Shown here piece by piece: positions 1 through 6,954 of a stretch of DNA of 35,644 bases. The notes under the pieces were generated by a model that ran no database searches, was not told the DNA's origin, and saw only the letters and a list, made by a program, of their open reading frames with translations. Source of the stretch: DATMNI01 sp035570275 (GTDB taxonomy: Bacteria > Acidobacteriota > Terriglobia > Bryobacterales > Bryobacteraceae); the NCBI GenBank assembly GCA_035570275.1, contig DATMNI010000052.1:1-35644 (forward strand), written 5' to 3'. Made by a program: the position numbers and the translations under genes. Each line of letters opens with the position of its first letter. Within the stretch, counting starts at the first letter, position 1.

Positions 1-56
1 AGGACCAGCATGTACAGGGTACCGGGTGGGATTTCGGTTCGCGTCTCCATTTCCAT
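1..56 (-). CDS. PadR-like transcriptional regulator, N-terminal fragment
   Basis: Only the first 18 codons lie in the window and the gene runs off its left edge. They read MEMETRTEIPPGTLYMLV. The P-x-G-T-L-x-x-L pattern at this distance from the start matches the beginning of the winged-helix domain of PadR repressors, which are very common in Acidobacteriota beside ADOP-type permeases. A start at the second ATG (position 50) is equally possible. A row of ACTAT/ATAGT pentamers lies directly upstream and would suit autoregulation. Too little is visible to be sure; the family call is an inference from the short motif. Confidence 0.4.
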   Translation of the reverse strand, partial: MEMETRTEIPPGTLYMLV

Positions 57-62
57 AGCTGA

Positions 63-83
63 ACTATACGATAGTCAGACTAT
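63..83. promoter_or_regulatory. candidate operator/promoter of the PadR-like gene
   Basis: Three alternating pentamers, ACTAT (63-67), ATAGT (71-75) and ACTAT (79-83), each separated by 3 bp, form two overlapping inverted repeats with 8-bp spacing. Read on the minus strand, the promoter-proximal part includes TATAGT, a good -10 hexamer ending 6 bp before the ATG at 56. A repressor bound here would cover the core promoter. No clear -35 box is seen. Confidence 0.4.
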
Positions 84-241
84 GGAAGGCGATGGCCGGT
101 TAGCAGGAAAGCTCAAGATTCGGGTGGTTGGTTAGTGAGAGAAGCAAGCGACGATCAGGCGGCCCGATGCTGCTCCCCGAAGCGTGGCACCATTCCCAAA
201 ACGGTTAGGCCCCTTGCATAATGGGATACAATCCAGAGATC

Positions 242-249
242 GAGGAGGG
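242..249 (+). promoter_or_regulatory. ribosome binding site that decides the cytochrome start
   Basis: GAGGAGGG lies 7 bp before a GTG at 257, an ideal Shine-Dalgarno spacing. The in-frame ATG at 221 has no such site, and starting there would put 12 polar residues in front of the signal peptide. Confidence 0.65.
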
Positions 250-256
250 CAATTCA

Positions 257-1363
257 GTGCATCGGAGAACCGTCATTTTCGCGGTAATTGCGGCCGGATT
301 CGCGGGTTGGGCGCCGCAGGCCGCAGTCGGCCAGGCCAGCGAGTCTAAGACCCCCGAGTCTAAGACCGCCGAGCAGGTCTTCAAGAACATCACGCAACTG
401 AAAGGCATGCCTTCCGACCAGTTGCTGCCGGCGATGCAGTTCATCGCGTCGTCTCTGGGCGTGGATTGCACGTTCTGCCACGTGCAGGGCAAGATGGAGG
501 CCGACGACAAAGGGCCCAAGAAGACCGCGCGTGAAATGATGGCCATGGCAGCGGAGATCAACAAGGCCAGTTTCCGCGGCCAGTTGCAGGTGACGTGCTA
601 CACCTGCCATCGCGGATCGGCCCGGCCAGTGAACCTGCCGCCGGTGCTCGAATCCGACATGCCTGCCAGGACCGAGCCCAGGCCCATGCCGCCCGCCGGC
701 GCCGGCGCCACCGTGGACCAGATCGCGGAGAAGTACGTGGCGGCTTTGGGCGGCGCCGACGCCATCCGCAAAGTGACCAGCCGCGTGCTGACCGGCAAGA
801 TCCTCACCGGCGGGGCTGAGACGCCCATCGACGTGATCGTGAAAGCCCCCAACAAACGCATCTCGATCACGCACATGTCCGGCGGCGGCGAGAGCTACAC
901 GGCATTCGACGGAGCCGGGGGCTGGCTGGGTAATGCCGGGCGGCCGGCGCGGGAGATGTCCGCGCCCGAATCCGGCGCGTCTTCGCTGGATGCCGAGTTT
1001 TACCTGGCGCTGCGCCTGAAGGAAATTTTCCCGCAGTTGCGCCGGGGCCGTCCCGAAGAAATCGCCGGTGTGTTGTGTGAAACGCTGATCGGCTCGGGCC
1101 CGGGCCGCCCGTCGGTGCGGCTGTACTTTGACCAGAAATCCGGCCTGCTGATGCGCATGGTGCGCTACGCCGAAACGCCGGTGGGGCGCAACCAGACGCA
1201 AATCGACTATGCCGACTATCGGGACGCCGGCGGCGCCAAAATTCCGTTCCGCTGGACTCTGTCGCGGCCCAACGGGCGGTTTACGATTCAGATCGCGGAG
1301 GCCAAGGTCAACGTGCCGGTGGACGACGCCAGATTCGCCAAACCCGATGGCGACGTCAAGTAG
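257..1363 (+). CDS. exported di-haem cytochrome c, reaction-centre cytochrome type
   Basis: Exported protein of 368 residues from the GTG at 257, chosen for its strong ribosome binding site; the ATG at 221 is the alternative. The signal peptide (residues 1-27) ends near AVGQA. Two haem-binding motifs follow, CTFCH at 71-75 and CYTCH at 114-118, set in the layout of the photosynthetic reaction-centre cytochrome c subunit family (PF02276). Acidobacteria carry many such proteins without being phototrophic, and they probably act as periplasmic electron carriers. From about residue 150 a second domain begins with VDQIAEKYVAALGG and resembles lipoprotein-carrier-like (LolA/outer-membrane) beta domains; its role is unknown. 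The gene stands alone. Its stop codon is the first of a run of 13-bp tandem repeats leading to the next gene. Confidence 0.85.
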   Translation: MHRRTVIFAVIAAGFAGWAPQAAVGQASESKTPESKTAEQVFKNITQLKGMPSDQLLPAMQFIASSLGVDCTFCHVQGKMEADDKGPKKTAREMMAMAAEINKASFRGQLQVTCYTCHRGSARPVNLPPVLESDMPARTEPRPMPPAGAGATVDQIAEKYVAALGGADAIRKVTSRVLTGKILTGGAETPIDVIVKAPNKRISITHMSGGGESYTAFDGAGGWLGNAGRPAREMSAPESGASSLDAEFYLALRLKEIFPQLRRGRPEEIAGVLCETLIGSGPGRPSVRLYFDQKSGLLMRMVRYAETPVGRNQTQIDYADYRDAGGAKIPFRWTLSRPNGRFTIQIAEAKVNVPVDDARFAKPDGDVK

Positions 1364-1415
1364 CGACGTCAAGTAGCGACGTCAAGTAGCGCTGTCAATT
1401 AGCGATGTGAGGTAA
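1351..1415 (+). repeat. 13-bp tandem repeat spanning the cytochrome stop codon
   Basis: Three perfect copies of CGACGTCAAGTAG (1351, 1364, 1377) are followed by two decayed copies (1390, 1403). The gene's TAG stop is the end of the first copy. Later copies repeat TAG at 1374, 1387 and 1400, so all three frames are closed before the ATG at 1418. Confidence 0.9.
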
Positions 1416-1417
1416 GC

Positions 1418-1837
1418 ATGGGCGCCTTTCCGAGGGAACGCTTTTCATCCGGCGTCACGCTGACGCCCGCCATGGTATCCACTTATGCCCAAGGCGTGGG
1501 CGATACCAACCCGGTTCATCACGATGCGGCGTTTGCCGCCACCACGCGGTATGGCCGGCCCATCGCCAGCGGAACTCACACCACGGCCCTGCTGCTGGGG
1601 CTTACCGCATCCCACTATTCGCGGAGTGTGGCCATGGTGGGCCTGGAATTTTGGGTGCGTTTCCGCCGGCCTGTCTTCGCTGACGAAACCATTCGCCTGG
1701 AGTGGCTGGTGGTGCGGGTGACGCCCAACGTCAAACTGGGTGGCGACGTGGTGGAGTTGCGGGGGCGCATCCGGAACCAGCAAGGCCAGACGGCGTTGGG
1801 GGCGAAGGGCAGGATTCTGGTCACGGAGCGGCTGTAA
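1418..1837 (+). CDS. MaoC-like (R)-enoyl-CoA hydratase, hotdog fold
   Basis: Protein of 139 residues, the usual size of a single-hotdog MaoC/PhaJ-type hydratase, which adds water to trans-2-enoyl-CoA to give the (R)-3-hydroxyacyl-CoA. The family signature is visible: GDTNPVHHD at residues 28-36, with the catalytic pair Asp29 and His34, and then GRPIASGTHT (about 46-55), which follows the hydratase 2 motif. The start at ATG 1418 is preceded by GAGGTAAGC, and an upstream run of TAG repeats prevents any longer reading. No fatty-acid or PHA genes are adjacent, so the substrate cannot be assigned. A side role as a generic acyl dehydratase domain is possible. Confidence 0.8.
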   Translation: MGAFPRERFSSGVTLTPAMVSTYAQGVGDTNPVHHDAAFAATTRYGRPIASGTHTTALLLGLTASHYSRSVAMVGLEFWVRFRRPVFADETIRLEWLVVRVTPNVKLGGDVVELRGRIRNQQGQTALGAKGRILVTERL

Positions 1838-1850
1838 GGGGCTGTAATGA
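1831..1850 (+). repeat. 10-bp duplication spanning the MaoC stop codon
   Basis: GCTGTAAGGG is followed directly by GCTGTAATGA. The first copy contains the gene's TAA stop (1835-1837). The second gives TAA at 1845 and TGA at 1848 in another frame. Confidence 0.55.
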
Positions 1851-1897
1851 ATGTTCAGGGGCGCCCCGCCCGCCGCGTGCTAACCTGAAAATCCCCA

Positions 1898-3235
1898 ATG
1901 TGGAGGCCGGACTCCTGGCGGCAACGCCCAGCCTTGCAACAACCCGAATACGCCGACCAGGCCTCACTGGAACGCGTGCTGGGGGAGTTGCGTCTGCTGC
2001 CACCGCTGGTCACCAGTTGGGAAATCATGCTGTTGCGCCAGCAGCTTGCCGAAGCCGCGGCCGGCAAGCGCTTCGTCCTGCAGGCCGGCGATTGCGCCGA
2101 GCGCTTCCTGGACTGCACGCCGGTGCGCATCACCAACATCCTGAAGGTACTGCTGCAGATGAGCATGGTGCTGGTGGTGGGGGCCAAACGGCCGGTCATC
2201 CGCATCGGCCGGTTCGCGGGCCAGTATGCCAAACCGCGCTCGGCTAACCAGGAGACCCGCGACGGCGTCAGCCTGCCGTGTTATCGCGGCGACAACATCA
2301 ATCGCACGGAGTTTACGGCGGCGGGGCGAGAGGCCGATCCGCAGCTCCTGTTGCAGGGGTACGAACGCGCCGCCATGATGTTGAATTTTGTGCGCGCGCT
2401 GGTTAAGGGCGGGTTCGCCGACCTGCACCATCCCGAGTACTTCGATCTCGACTGGGTGCAGCATTCGCCGCTGGCCGGCGAATACCACCGCATCGTGGAA
2501 ACCATCGGCGGCTCGCTGCGCTTCATGGAGAACGTTCTGGACGTGCGCGTGGGAGAGACCGACCGTATCGACTTCTTCACCGCCCACGAAGCGCTCCACC
2601 TGAGCTACGAGGAGGCGCAGACCCGGCCGGTGCCGCGGCGGCCCGGGTACTTCAACCTGCTCACGCATTTTCCGTGGGTGGGGCTGCGCACCAACGATCC
2701 CGCGGGCGCGCACATCGAGTACGTTCGCGGCATCGAAAACCCAGTGGGCATCAAAGTGGGCGCTGGAACCACACGGGACCAGGTACTGCGGTGGATCGAG
2801 TCGCTGGACCCTGACCGGCAACCCGGGCGAATCACCTTCATCCACCGCTATGGCGCCCAACGCGTGGCGGATGCGCTGCCGAAGCTGATCGAATACGTCC
2901 GCGCGGCGGCTGGACAGGCGCTGTTCATTTGCGACCCGATGCACGGCAACACGCTGACCACGGCCGGCGGCGTGAAGACGCGCCACTTCGCAGATATCCA
3001 GTCGGAGATCGAGCAGGCTTTCGATATCCACGCCGCCATGGGGCAAAAACTGGGCGGTGTGCACCTCGAATTGACGGGCGAGAATGTGTCGGAATGCATC
3101 GGCGGGGCTCGCGGGCAGACTGAAGAAGACCTGACGCGGGCCTACGAAAGCCAAGTGGATCCGCGGCTAAACTATGAGCAATCCCTGGAACTGGCGTTCG
3201 TGATTGCGCGCAAAATGAAAAACGGAACCCAGTAG
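1898..3235 (+). CDS. aroF: class II 3-deoxy-7-phosphoheptulonate (DAHP) synthase
   Basis: Condenses phosphoenolpyruvate with erythrose 4-phosphate, the first step of the shikimate pathway to aromatic amino acids; cytoplasmic. The 445-residue product has the hallmarks of the plant/Mycobacterium type II family: an N-terminal D-S-W-R-x-R-P-A-x-Q-Q-P segment (residues 5-16), QAGDCAERF with metal ligand Cys66, GRFAGQYAKPR, LPCYRGDNIN, FICDPMHGNT with His349, HLELTGENVSEC with Glu391, and YESQVDPRLNYEQ with Asp421. These match the four metal ligands known for the family. Length and start agree with family members, so the ATG at 1898 is well placed. It is a single gene about 60 bp after the MaoC gene, with no other aro genes nearby. 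The gene symbol for type II enzymes varies (aroF, aroG, aroA). Confidence 0.93.
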   Translation: MWRPDSWRQRPALQQPEYADQASLERVLGELRLLPPLVTSWEIMLLRQQLAEAAAGKRFVLQAGDCAERFLDCTPVRITNILKVLLQMSMVLVVGAKRPVIRIGRFAGQYAKPRSANQETRDGVSLPCYRGDNINRTEFTAAGREADPQLLLQGYERAAMMLNFVRALVKGGFADLHHPEYFDLDWVQHSPLAGEYHRIVETIGGSLRFMENVLDVRVGETDRIDFFTAHEALHLSYEEAQTRPVPRRPGYFNLLTHFPWVGLRTNDPAGAHIEYVRGIENPVGIKVGAGTTRDQVLRWIESLDPDRQPGRITFIHRYGAQRVADALPKLIEYVRAAAGQALFICDPMHGNTLTTAGGVKTRHFADIQSEIEQAFDIHAAMGQKLGGVHLELTGENVSECIGGARGQTEEDLTRAYESQVDPRLNYEQSLELAFVIARKMKNGTQ

Positions 3236-3269
3236 GAACACCGGGCTCCGTTCGGGGCAACTGCAAGGT

Positions 3270-3333
3270 GCTGCGTCCATCAAGCGCTGTCTACATCAAA
3301 CGCCGCTTACATCAAACGCCGATTACATCAAAC
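3270..3333 (-). repeat. 16-bp tandem repeat spanning the stop of the histone-like gene
   Basis: Read on the minus strand, four 16-bp units related to GTTTGATGTAATCGGC occupy 3333-3318, 3317-3302, 3301-3286 and 3285-3270; the last is decayed. The first unit holds the TAA stop of the lysine-rich gene. The next two carry TAA (3309-3307) and TAG (3293-3291). With a period of 16 these close all three frames. Confidence 0.85.
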
Positions 3334-3628
3334 CAGGTTCGTCTGTGGTTGCGGGCGGGGCCTCGGGCGGAGGCGCGGAGGTCTCGACCGGCGGTGGCGG
3401 AGGAGCGGCGGCGGGCTTCTTCGCTGGCTTCCTGGGGGCGGGTTTCTTGGCGGCCGGTTTCATCGGAGCGGCCTTCTTTGCCGCCGGCTTTTTCGCAACC
3501 GGCTTGGCAGGCGCTTTCTTGGCGGCCTTCTTTGCCGGCGCTTTCTTGGCAACCTTCTTCATGGGCGCTGTCTTCGCGCCTTTCTTTACGGGCTTTGCGG
3601 CTTTTTTTGCGGGTTTCTTCTTCGCCAT
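3323..3628 (-). CDS. histone H1-like Lys/Ala/Pro-rich protein
   Basis: A 101-residue, very basic protein made of KKPAKKAA/KKAPAKK-type repeats (residues 3-72), followed by a proline run (about 74-80) and an acidic tail ending DEPGLM. The composition is that of bacterial histone H1-like proteins (AlgP/HC2 type), which bind DNA electrostatically and may compact the nucleoid. The start is supported by GAGGAGA about 5 bp upstream on the minus strand. The DNA itself is repetitive, so the exact repeat number probably varies between strains. It is convergent with the DAHP synthase gene. Function is inferred from composition only; a ribosome-associated or RNA-binding role is also possible. An overlapping plus-strand frame encodes a Gly/Ala/Phe mirror image and is not real. 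Confidence 0.75.
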   Translation of the reverse strand: MAKKKPAKKAAKPVKKGAKTAPMKKVAKKAPAKKAAKKAPAKPVAKKPAAKKAAPMKPAAKKPAPRKPAKKPAAAPPPPPVETSAPPPEAPPATTDEPGLM

Positions 3629-3958
3629 TCGATTCTCCTCATCAAGATGTGCTGTTCCCCGTAAGGGTCAAAACAATCTTATAACGTTCTGGCGCGGTTT
3701 GCGATAGGCTATTCCGTTCATTCCGGCCGCGCCTTGGCTCCGTGCAGTCGATCGTAACGCGCAGGCGGAACCGCCGCGCCACCATGAGCGGTGTGAGCGG
3801 GGCAGGCATTCGACGCGGGGTACCCTCCAAGTCAGCCCGCTCGCGGGTGTTTGTTGGCGGCGTCTCACAACGCGGTGCCTGTCGCCTGTGCGGTCAAACA
3901 CATCTCGCAACGGCCGGAATTGAGCCGATTTCCCAGGATTCCTTATAGTAGAAGGACC
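3629..3958. other. divergent intergenic region without a convincing gene
   Basis: This 330-bp gap separates the histone-like gene (leftward) from the TIGR03437 gene (rightward). Open frames in it are short and show no domain or good start context. It holds the ribosome binding site of the histone-like gene at its left end and a candidate promoter for the right-hand gene at its right end. I see no hairpin or RNA gene. Confidence 0.6.
3920..3949 (+). promoter_or_regulatory. candidate sigma-70 promoter for the TIGR03437 gene
   Basis: TTGAGC (3920-3925) and TATAGT (3944-3949) are separated by 18 bp. Transcription would begin near 3956, only a few bases before the ATG at 3959, which would make a nearly leaderless mRNA. 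Confidence 0.45.
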
Positions 3959-5029
3959 ATGAAAGACCCTATGAATCGAGCATTCTTGAATCTAGCTGTG
4001 GCTCTGCTGGCTTGTGCCGGAGCGCGCGCCGCAACCATCAATACGACGTTGACCGTGACCGCGACCGGAACCATCGGAACAACGTCGGCCTCCTTCACCG
4101 GTACGGCCAGCCTGACGGGCGGCATCGGCAGCGGAACGATCAGTGCAACCCTGGATCTGGCTAAGTTTACCGCGCCGTTTACCATCACGCTGACCAGCGG
4201 CACCACCGGCACGATCACCGGAATCATCACCGTCCCATTTACCATCCTGGCCGGCACCGGCACGGCGACGGCTACCATCACCGGCGGCACCGGCACCTAC
4301 GCCGGCGCGACCGGCAGTTTCGCATCCCTCAGCGGCACGGGTGGCATCGATGCCAGCGGCACCATTAGTCTCACTATCAGCGGCGCCGGTACCATCGTCA
4401 CCGGCGGTGGAGGCGGTCCGACCGGCCCTCCGGCGCCTACGATCACGGCCGTGTTGGATTCCGCCAGCAACACCGCCAACGTGGCGCAGGGAGGTATTTT
4501 CATCGTCAAGGGGTCGAACCTGTGTCCCAGTGGGACCAAGCTTTTCAGCGTTCCACGCCCGACCGTCTCTCCGGACGGTGTGAAGATCACGTTCACGCCG
4601 ACGGCGGGTGGAGCCGGAACGGACAGTCTTCTGGTCTACACGTTCAACCCCAGCGGTGTGTGCCAGCTTGCGGCTATTCTGCCCTCCACGGTGGCGCCGG
4701 GCAACTACAACGTCACCGTCACCAACGGATCCGCCAGCGCACCCTTCGCCGCCAAGGTAGTCCAGAGCAAGTTCGCACTGTTCACCCAGGACAGCTCCGG
4801 CAGCGGCCTTGCCTCGGTTCAGAACTTCATCTCACAAGGGGTAGTGGATTTGAATAGTTTTACCTCCGGCAGCGGGAAGGCCACCACCATCTCACCCGCC
4901 CATCCCGGACAGTTTATGATTGCCTACGGAACCGGCATGGGGCCGTTGGCCGGCGGCGATAATTCAGCCTCGCCGAGCTTCGACTTCAGCGCCAACGGAG
5001 TGACCGTGAGGCTATCGTGGGCGGAGTGA
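3959..5029 (+). CDS. secreted TIGR03437-type surface protein, N-terminal part (frameshifted gene)
   Basis: N-terminal piece (356 codons) of a secreted protein whose second half lies in another frame from about 5008. The signal peptide is MNRAFLNLAVALLACAGARA (from the ATG at 3971; the ATG at 3959 adds four residues). AGAAGGA at 3950-3956 fits neither start perfectly. A Thr/Gly-rich beta-repeat region follows (about residues 25-150), then a glycine linker and the start of the Solibacter-type C-terminal domain, NVAQGGIFIVKGSNLCP onward. The frame breaks in the middle of that domain, at SANGVTV, where the next residues should be T-A-I-V-G-G-V but run into a stop. Such proteins are thought to be extracellular adhesive or structural factors; no enzyme motif is visible. 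Confidence 0.7.
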   Translation: MKDPMNRAFLNLAVALLACAGARAATINTTLTVTATGTIGTTSASFTGTASLTGGIGSGTISATLDLAKFTAPFTITLTSGTTGTITGIITVPFTILAGTGTATATITGGTGTYAGATGSFASLSGTGGIDASGTISLTISGAGTIVTGGGGGPTGPPAPTITAVLDSASNTANVAQGGIFIVKGSNLCPSGTKLFSVPRPTVSPDGVKITFTPTAGGAGTDSLLVYTFNPSGVCQLAAILPSTVAPGNYNVTVTNGSASAPFAAKVVQSKFALFTQDSSGSGLASVQNFISQGVVDLNSFTSGSGKATTISPAHPGQFMIAYGTGMGPLAGGDNSASPSFDFSANGVTVRLSWAE

Positions 5030-6084
5030 CGATCCCGGTGCTCTACGCGGGCCGAGCCGGCTTTGCGGGCGAAGATCAGATCAATTTCCAACTCCCCGCC
5101 AATGTGCCGACCGGCTGTGTGGTATCTTTTCAGATCTCCGTCAACGGCCAACTCGGCAATACCACGTTTATTGCGATCGCGCCGGACGCCAATTCCACCG
5201 CCTGCCTCCAGCCGGGTTTCACAACCGCCCAACTCCAGCAGTTCGACAACGGCGCTTCCGAGACCTTTGGCTTCTTCGAGCTCACGCAGTTCTCGATCAC
5301 CGTGCCTGGCTCCGGCCCCTCGAAGTTCGGCAGCGCGGCCGGCGGATTTATACGATTCACCGGTAACCAGTTGGCTGGGTTAACGCAGACCCAGGCCCAG
5401 TTCACATCCACGGGATCCTGTATCGTCATCCAGGTTCAGAGTTCGGCTGCGGCGGGTTCTGGTTCGAGCCCAGGTCTGATTACTGCCTCCGTCGGGGGTC
5501 TGGACGCCGGTACGGTTACGCTGAACGGGCCGGCAGGTTCCGGTTTCACCAACCAGCCGTTCACGGAAGATCCGGCATCGTTACAGTACTCCCTGAACCT
5601 CGGCACGCAAGGACTGGCCGCGGGTACGTACAGCGTTGCCGGCGCGGGCGGCGCTGACGTGGGCAAGTTCAACACGTCGCTCACTATCGGGGCGCCGTTA
5701 ACCCTCACTGGGACGGGGCTGCCGGGCAGCGTCACCAGAAGTGCGGGATTGACGCTGAATTGGACCGGCGACAACGCTTCAGATCTGGTGGAGATCATCG
5801 GGGTTTCGAGCGCCGCTACCGGTACCGGCGCCAGCCTGGTCACCAATACGGGGGAGTTTGTTTGTACCACCAACGCCGGAGCGGGAACGTTCACGGTACC
5901 GTCTTCGGTCCTGCTGCAACTGCCGGCGTCACCCGCCTCAGCGACCGCGGGCTCCGGCATCGTGGAGTTCGCGTCCGCGGTGAGCCCGACCACCTTCACG
6001 GCGCCCCTGACGGCCGGCGGCTCGATCAACTCCGGAACGTTCCTGAGCCTGACCGGCCAGGCCGCTACCGTGGCCTTTCAGTAG
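5017..6084 (+). CDS. secreted TIGR03437-type surface protein, C-terminal part (frameshifted gene)
   Basis: Continues the preceding protein in the -1 frame. GGVTIPVLYAGRAGFAGEDQ and INFQLPANVPTGC are the classic end of the TIGR03437 domain (target of the I-x-Y-A-G and Q-I-N-x-x-x-P signature). A further 280 residues of Gly/Ser/Thr-rich beta sandwich follow, ending LTGQAATVAFQ. No ribosome binding site or signal peptide precedes a start here, so the segment would not be made as a separate exported protein. Restoring one base near 5008-5010 (GTG AG- GCT to GTG ANG GCT) joins both parts into one protein of about 708 residues. This is either a recent mutation or a sequencing or assembly error. Confidence 0.7.
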   Translation: MGGVTIPVLYAGRAGFAGEDQINFQLPANVPTGCVVSFQISVNGQLGNTTFIAIAPDANSTACLQPGFTTAQLQQFDNGASETFGFFELTQFSITVPGSGPSKFGSAAGGFIRFTGNQLAGLTQTQAQFTSTGSCIVIQVQSSAAAGSGSSPGLITASVGGLDAGTVTLNGPAGSGFTNQPFTEDPASLQYSLNLGTQGLAAGTYSVAGAGGADVGKFNTSLTIGAPLTLTGTGLPGSVTRSAGLTLNWTGDNASDLVEIIGVSSAATGTGASLVTNTGEFVCTTNAGAGTFTVPSSVLLQLPASPASATAGSGIVEFASAVSPTTFTAPLTAGGSINSGTFLSLTGQAATVAFQ

Positions 6085-6136
6085 GCGGTAGCATAAGCAT
6101 TCTTGCCGTGGGGTTTACAACCGACCGACGCATTAC

Positions 6137-6150
6137 ATTACCGTGGTAAT
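6137..6150. promoter_or_regulatory. candidate operator of the AbrB/VapC module
   Basis: ATTACC-GT-GGTAAT is a perfect 6-bp inverted repeat ending 7 bp before the antitoxin start. Antitoxins of this class usually bind palindromes in their own promoter together with the toxin. TAATAT (6147-6152) overlaps it and could serve as a -10 element. Confidence 0.55.
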
Positions 6151-6157
6151 ATGAAGC

Positions 6158-6415
6158 ATGGCACATTCGAAAGTGACCTCGCAAGGGCAGATTTCAGTAC
6201 CCGCCGAAGTTCGCCAAAAACTCGGCATCGGCCCGGGGTCTGTCCTGGAGTGGAATGAAGAGGGCGAAAACATTGTCGTGCGGCGGGTGGGCCGGTTTAC
6301 GTCTGAGGATATCCGTCGGGCGTTGTTCCCGGAGGGCGCACCGGAGCCACGAACGATTAATGATATGAAAGAGGGTATCCGCCAGTACGTCCGGAAGCGT
6401 CATGCGCGCCGTTGA
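6158..6415 (+). CDS. vapB: AbrB/MazE/SpoVT-family antitoxin
   Basis: An 85-residue protein with a swapped-hairpin AbrB domain at its N-terminus: KVTSQGQISVPAEVRQKLGI, then GPGSVLEWNEEGENIVVRRV (residues 5-44). The charged C-terminal tail (45-85) would wrap the cognate PIN toxin. The family represses its own operon and neutralises VapC-type RNases. The start is clear because the domain begins at residue 2. The stop overlaps the toxin start by 14 bp, normal for coupled antitoxin-toxin pairs. The toxin is frameshifted, so this antitoxin may now be free-standing. Confidence 0.85.
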   Translation: MAHSKVTSQGQISVPAEVRQKLGIGPGSVLEWNEEGENIVVRRVGRFTSEDIRRALFPEGAPEPRTINDMKEGIRQYVRKRHARR

Positions 6416-6781
6416 TACCAACGTCATCCTTCGGCTGATCACAGGAGACGGTGCCCGGCAGACCGCGACTGCCGAGGCCTTCGTAGAGAAGGGGGCTTGG
6501 GTTCAGTTCTGGCGCTTGCAGAAGCCGCTTGGGTCCTTTCATCCAATTACCAACGTAACGCGGCCGGCATTGCCACCGCTGTCGAAATGCTGCTGAACCA
6601 CCGGAACCTGACACTGCAGGATTCCGATACTGTGGCCGCCGCCCTCGAGCTTTTCCGCCTGTGTCCAGCCCTGGGCTTTTCCGATTGCCTGATGCTGCAA
6701 CTAGCCCGCAAGGCTGGACATTTGCCCTTGGGCACGTTTGACCGCGCGCTGGGAAAAATCGACGGCGCGCAGAAGCTTTAA
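6402..6781 (+). pseudogene. vapC: VapC-like PIN-domain toxin, frameshifted
   Basis: The first frame reads MRAVDTNVILRLITGDGARQ and on to VEKGAWV, then goes out of frame. The second frame, from about 6501, reads SVLALAEAAWVLSS and continues through GFSDCLMLQLARKAG and TFDRAL to 6781. Joined, they give a normal PIN domain of about 126 residues with all expected acidic residues: Asp5, the Glu of LAEAAW, the Asp of GFSDC and the Asp of TFD. One base is missing near 6500, in GCT TGG GT- TCA. As written the product ends at 6596 after 64 residues and would be inactive. PIN toxins are Mg-dependent RNases that cut tRNA or rRNA. No slippery heptamer is seen, so programmed frameshifting is unlikely; a sequencing error remains possible. 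Confidence 0.8.
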
Positions 6782-6813
6782 CGTGCGCCTGCCCGCTGCC
6801 TTCGTGCTCGTGT

Positions 6814-6858
6814 CGCTCACCCTGGCCGCGCTCACCCTGTGCACGCTCACTCTGGTCA
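6814..6858 (+). repeat. 15-bp tandem repeat after the toxin gene
   Basis: Three units beginning CGCTCACYCTG start at 6814, 6829 and 6844. A small frame from GTG 6783 to TGA 6875 reads them as a hydrophobic stretch (SLTLAALTLCTLTLVT) resembling a signal peptide with nothing behind it. It may be the remnant of an exported protein gene; I do not call it a gene. Confidence 0.5.
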
Positions 6859-6954
6859 CGCCGAGTCAACCGTGACGTTCCAGAAGCCGGAAAAGCGGAG
6901 CATTCCCGGCTGGTCGGTGCGCCAGTTTTTGCACCGCGATGGCGAACTTCACCG

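Noticed and set aside
254..1372. Long minus-strand frame opposite the cytochrome gene
   Set aside because: High GC content leaves many antisense frames open. The plus strand has a signal peptide and haem motifs, whereas this frame is His/Arg-rich with no domain.
1351..1415. Tandem repeat as a CRISPR array
   Set aside because: Units are 13 bp with no spacers, and no cas gene is in the window.
1964..3154. 396-residue minus-strand frame opposite DAHP synthase
   Set aside because: It is an antisense shadow of a gene with full catalytic motifs, and its composition is unlike a real protein.
3345..3707. Gly/Ala/Phe-rich plus-strand frame opposite the histone-like gene
   Set aside because: It is the complement of AAG/GCC-rich repeats. 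The minus strand has the ribosome site and a known compositional family.
6480..6520. Programmed frameshifting in the PIN toxin or the TIGR03437 gene
   Set aside because: No slippery heptamer or downstream stem-loop is seen at either site. A plain one-base loss explains both.
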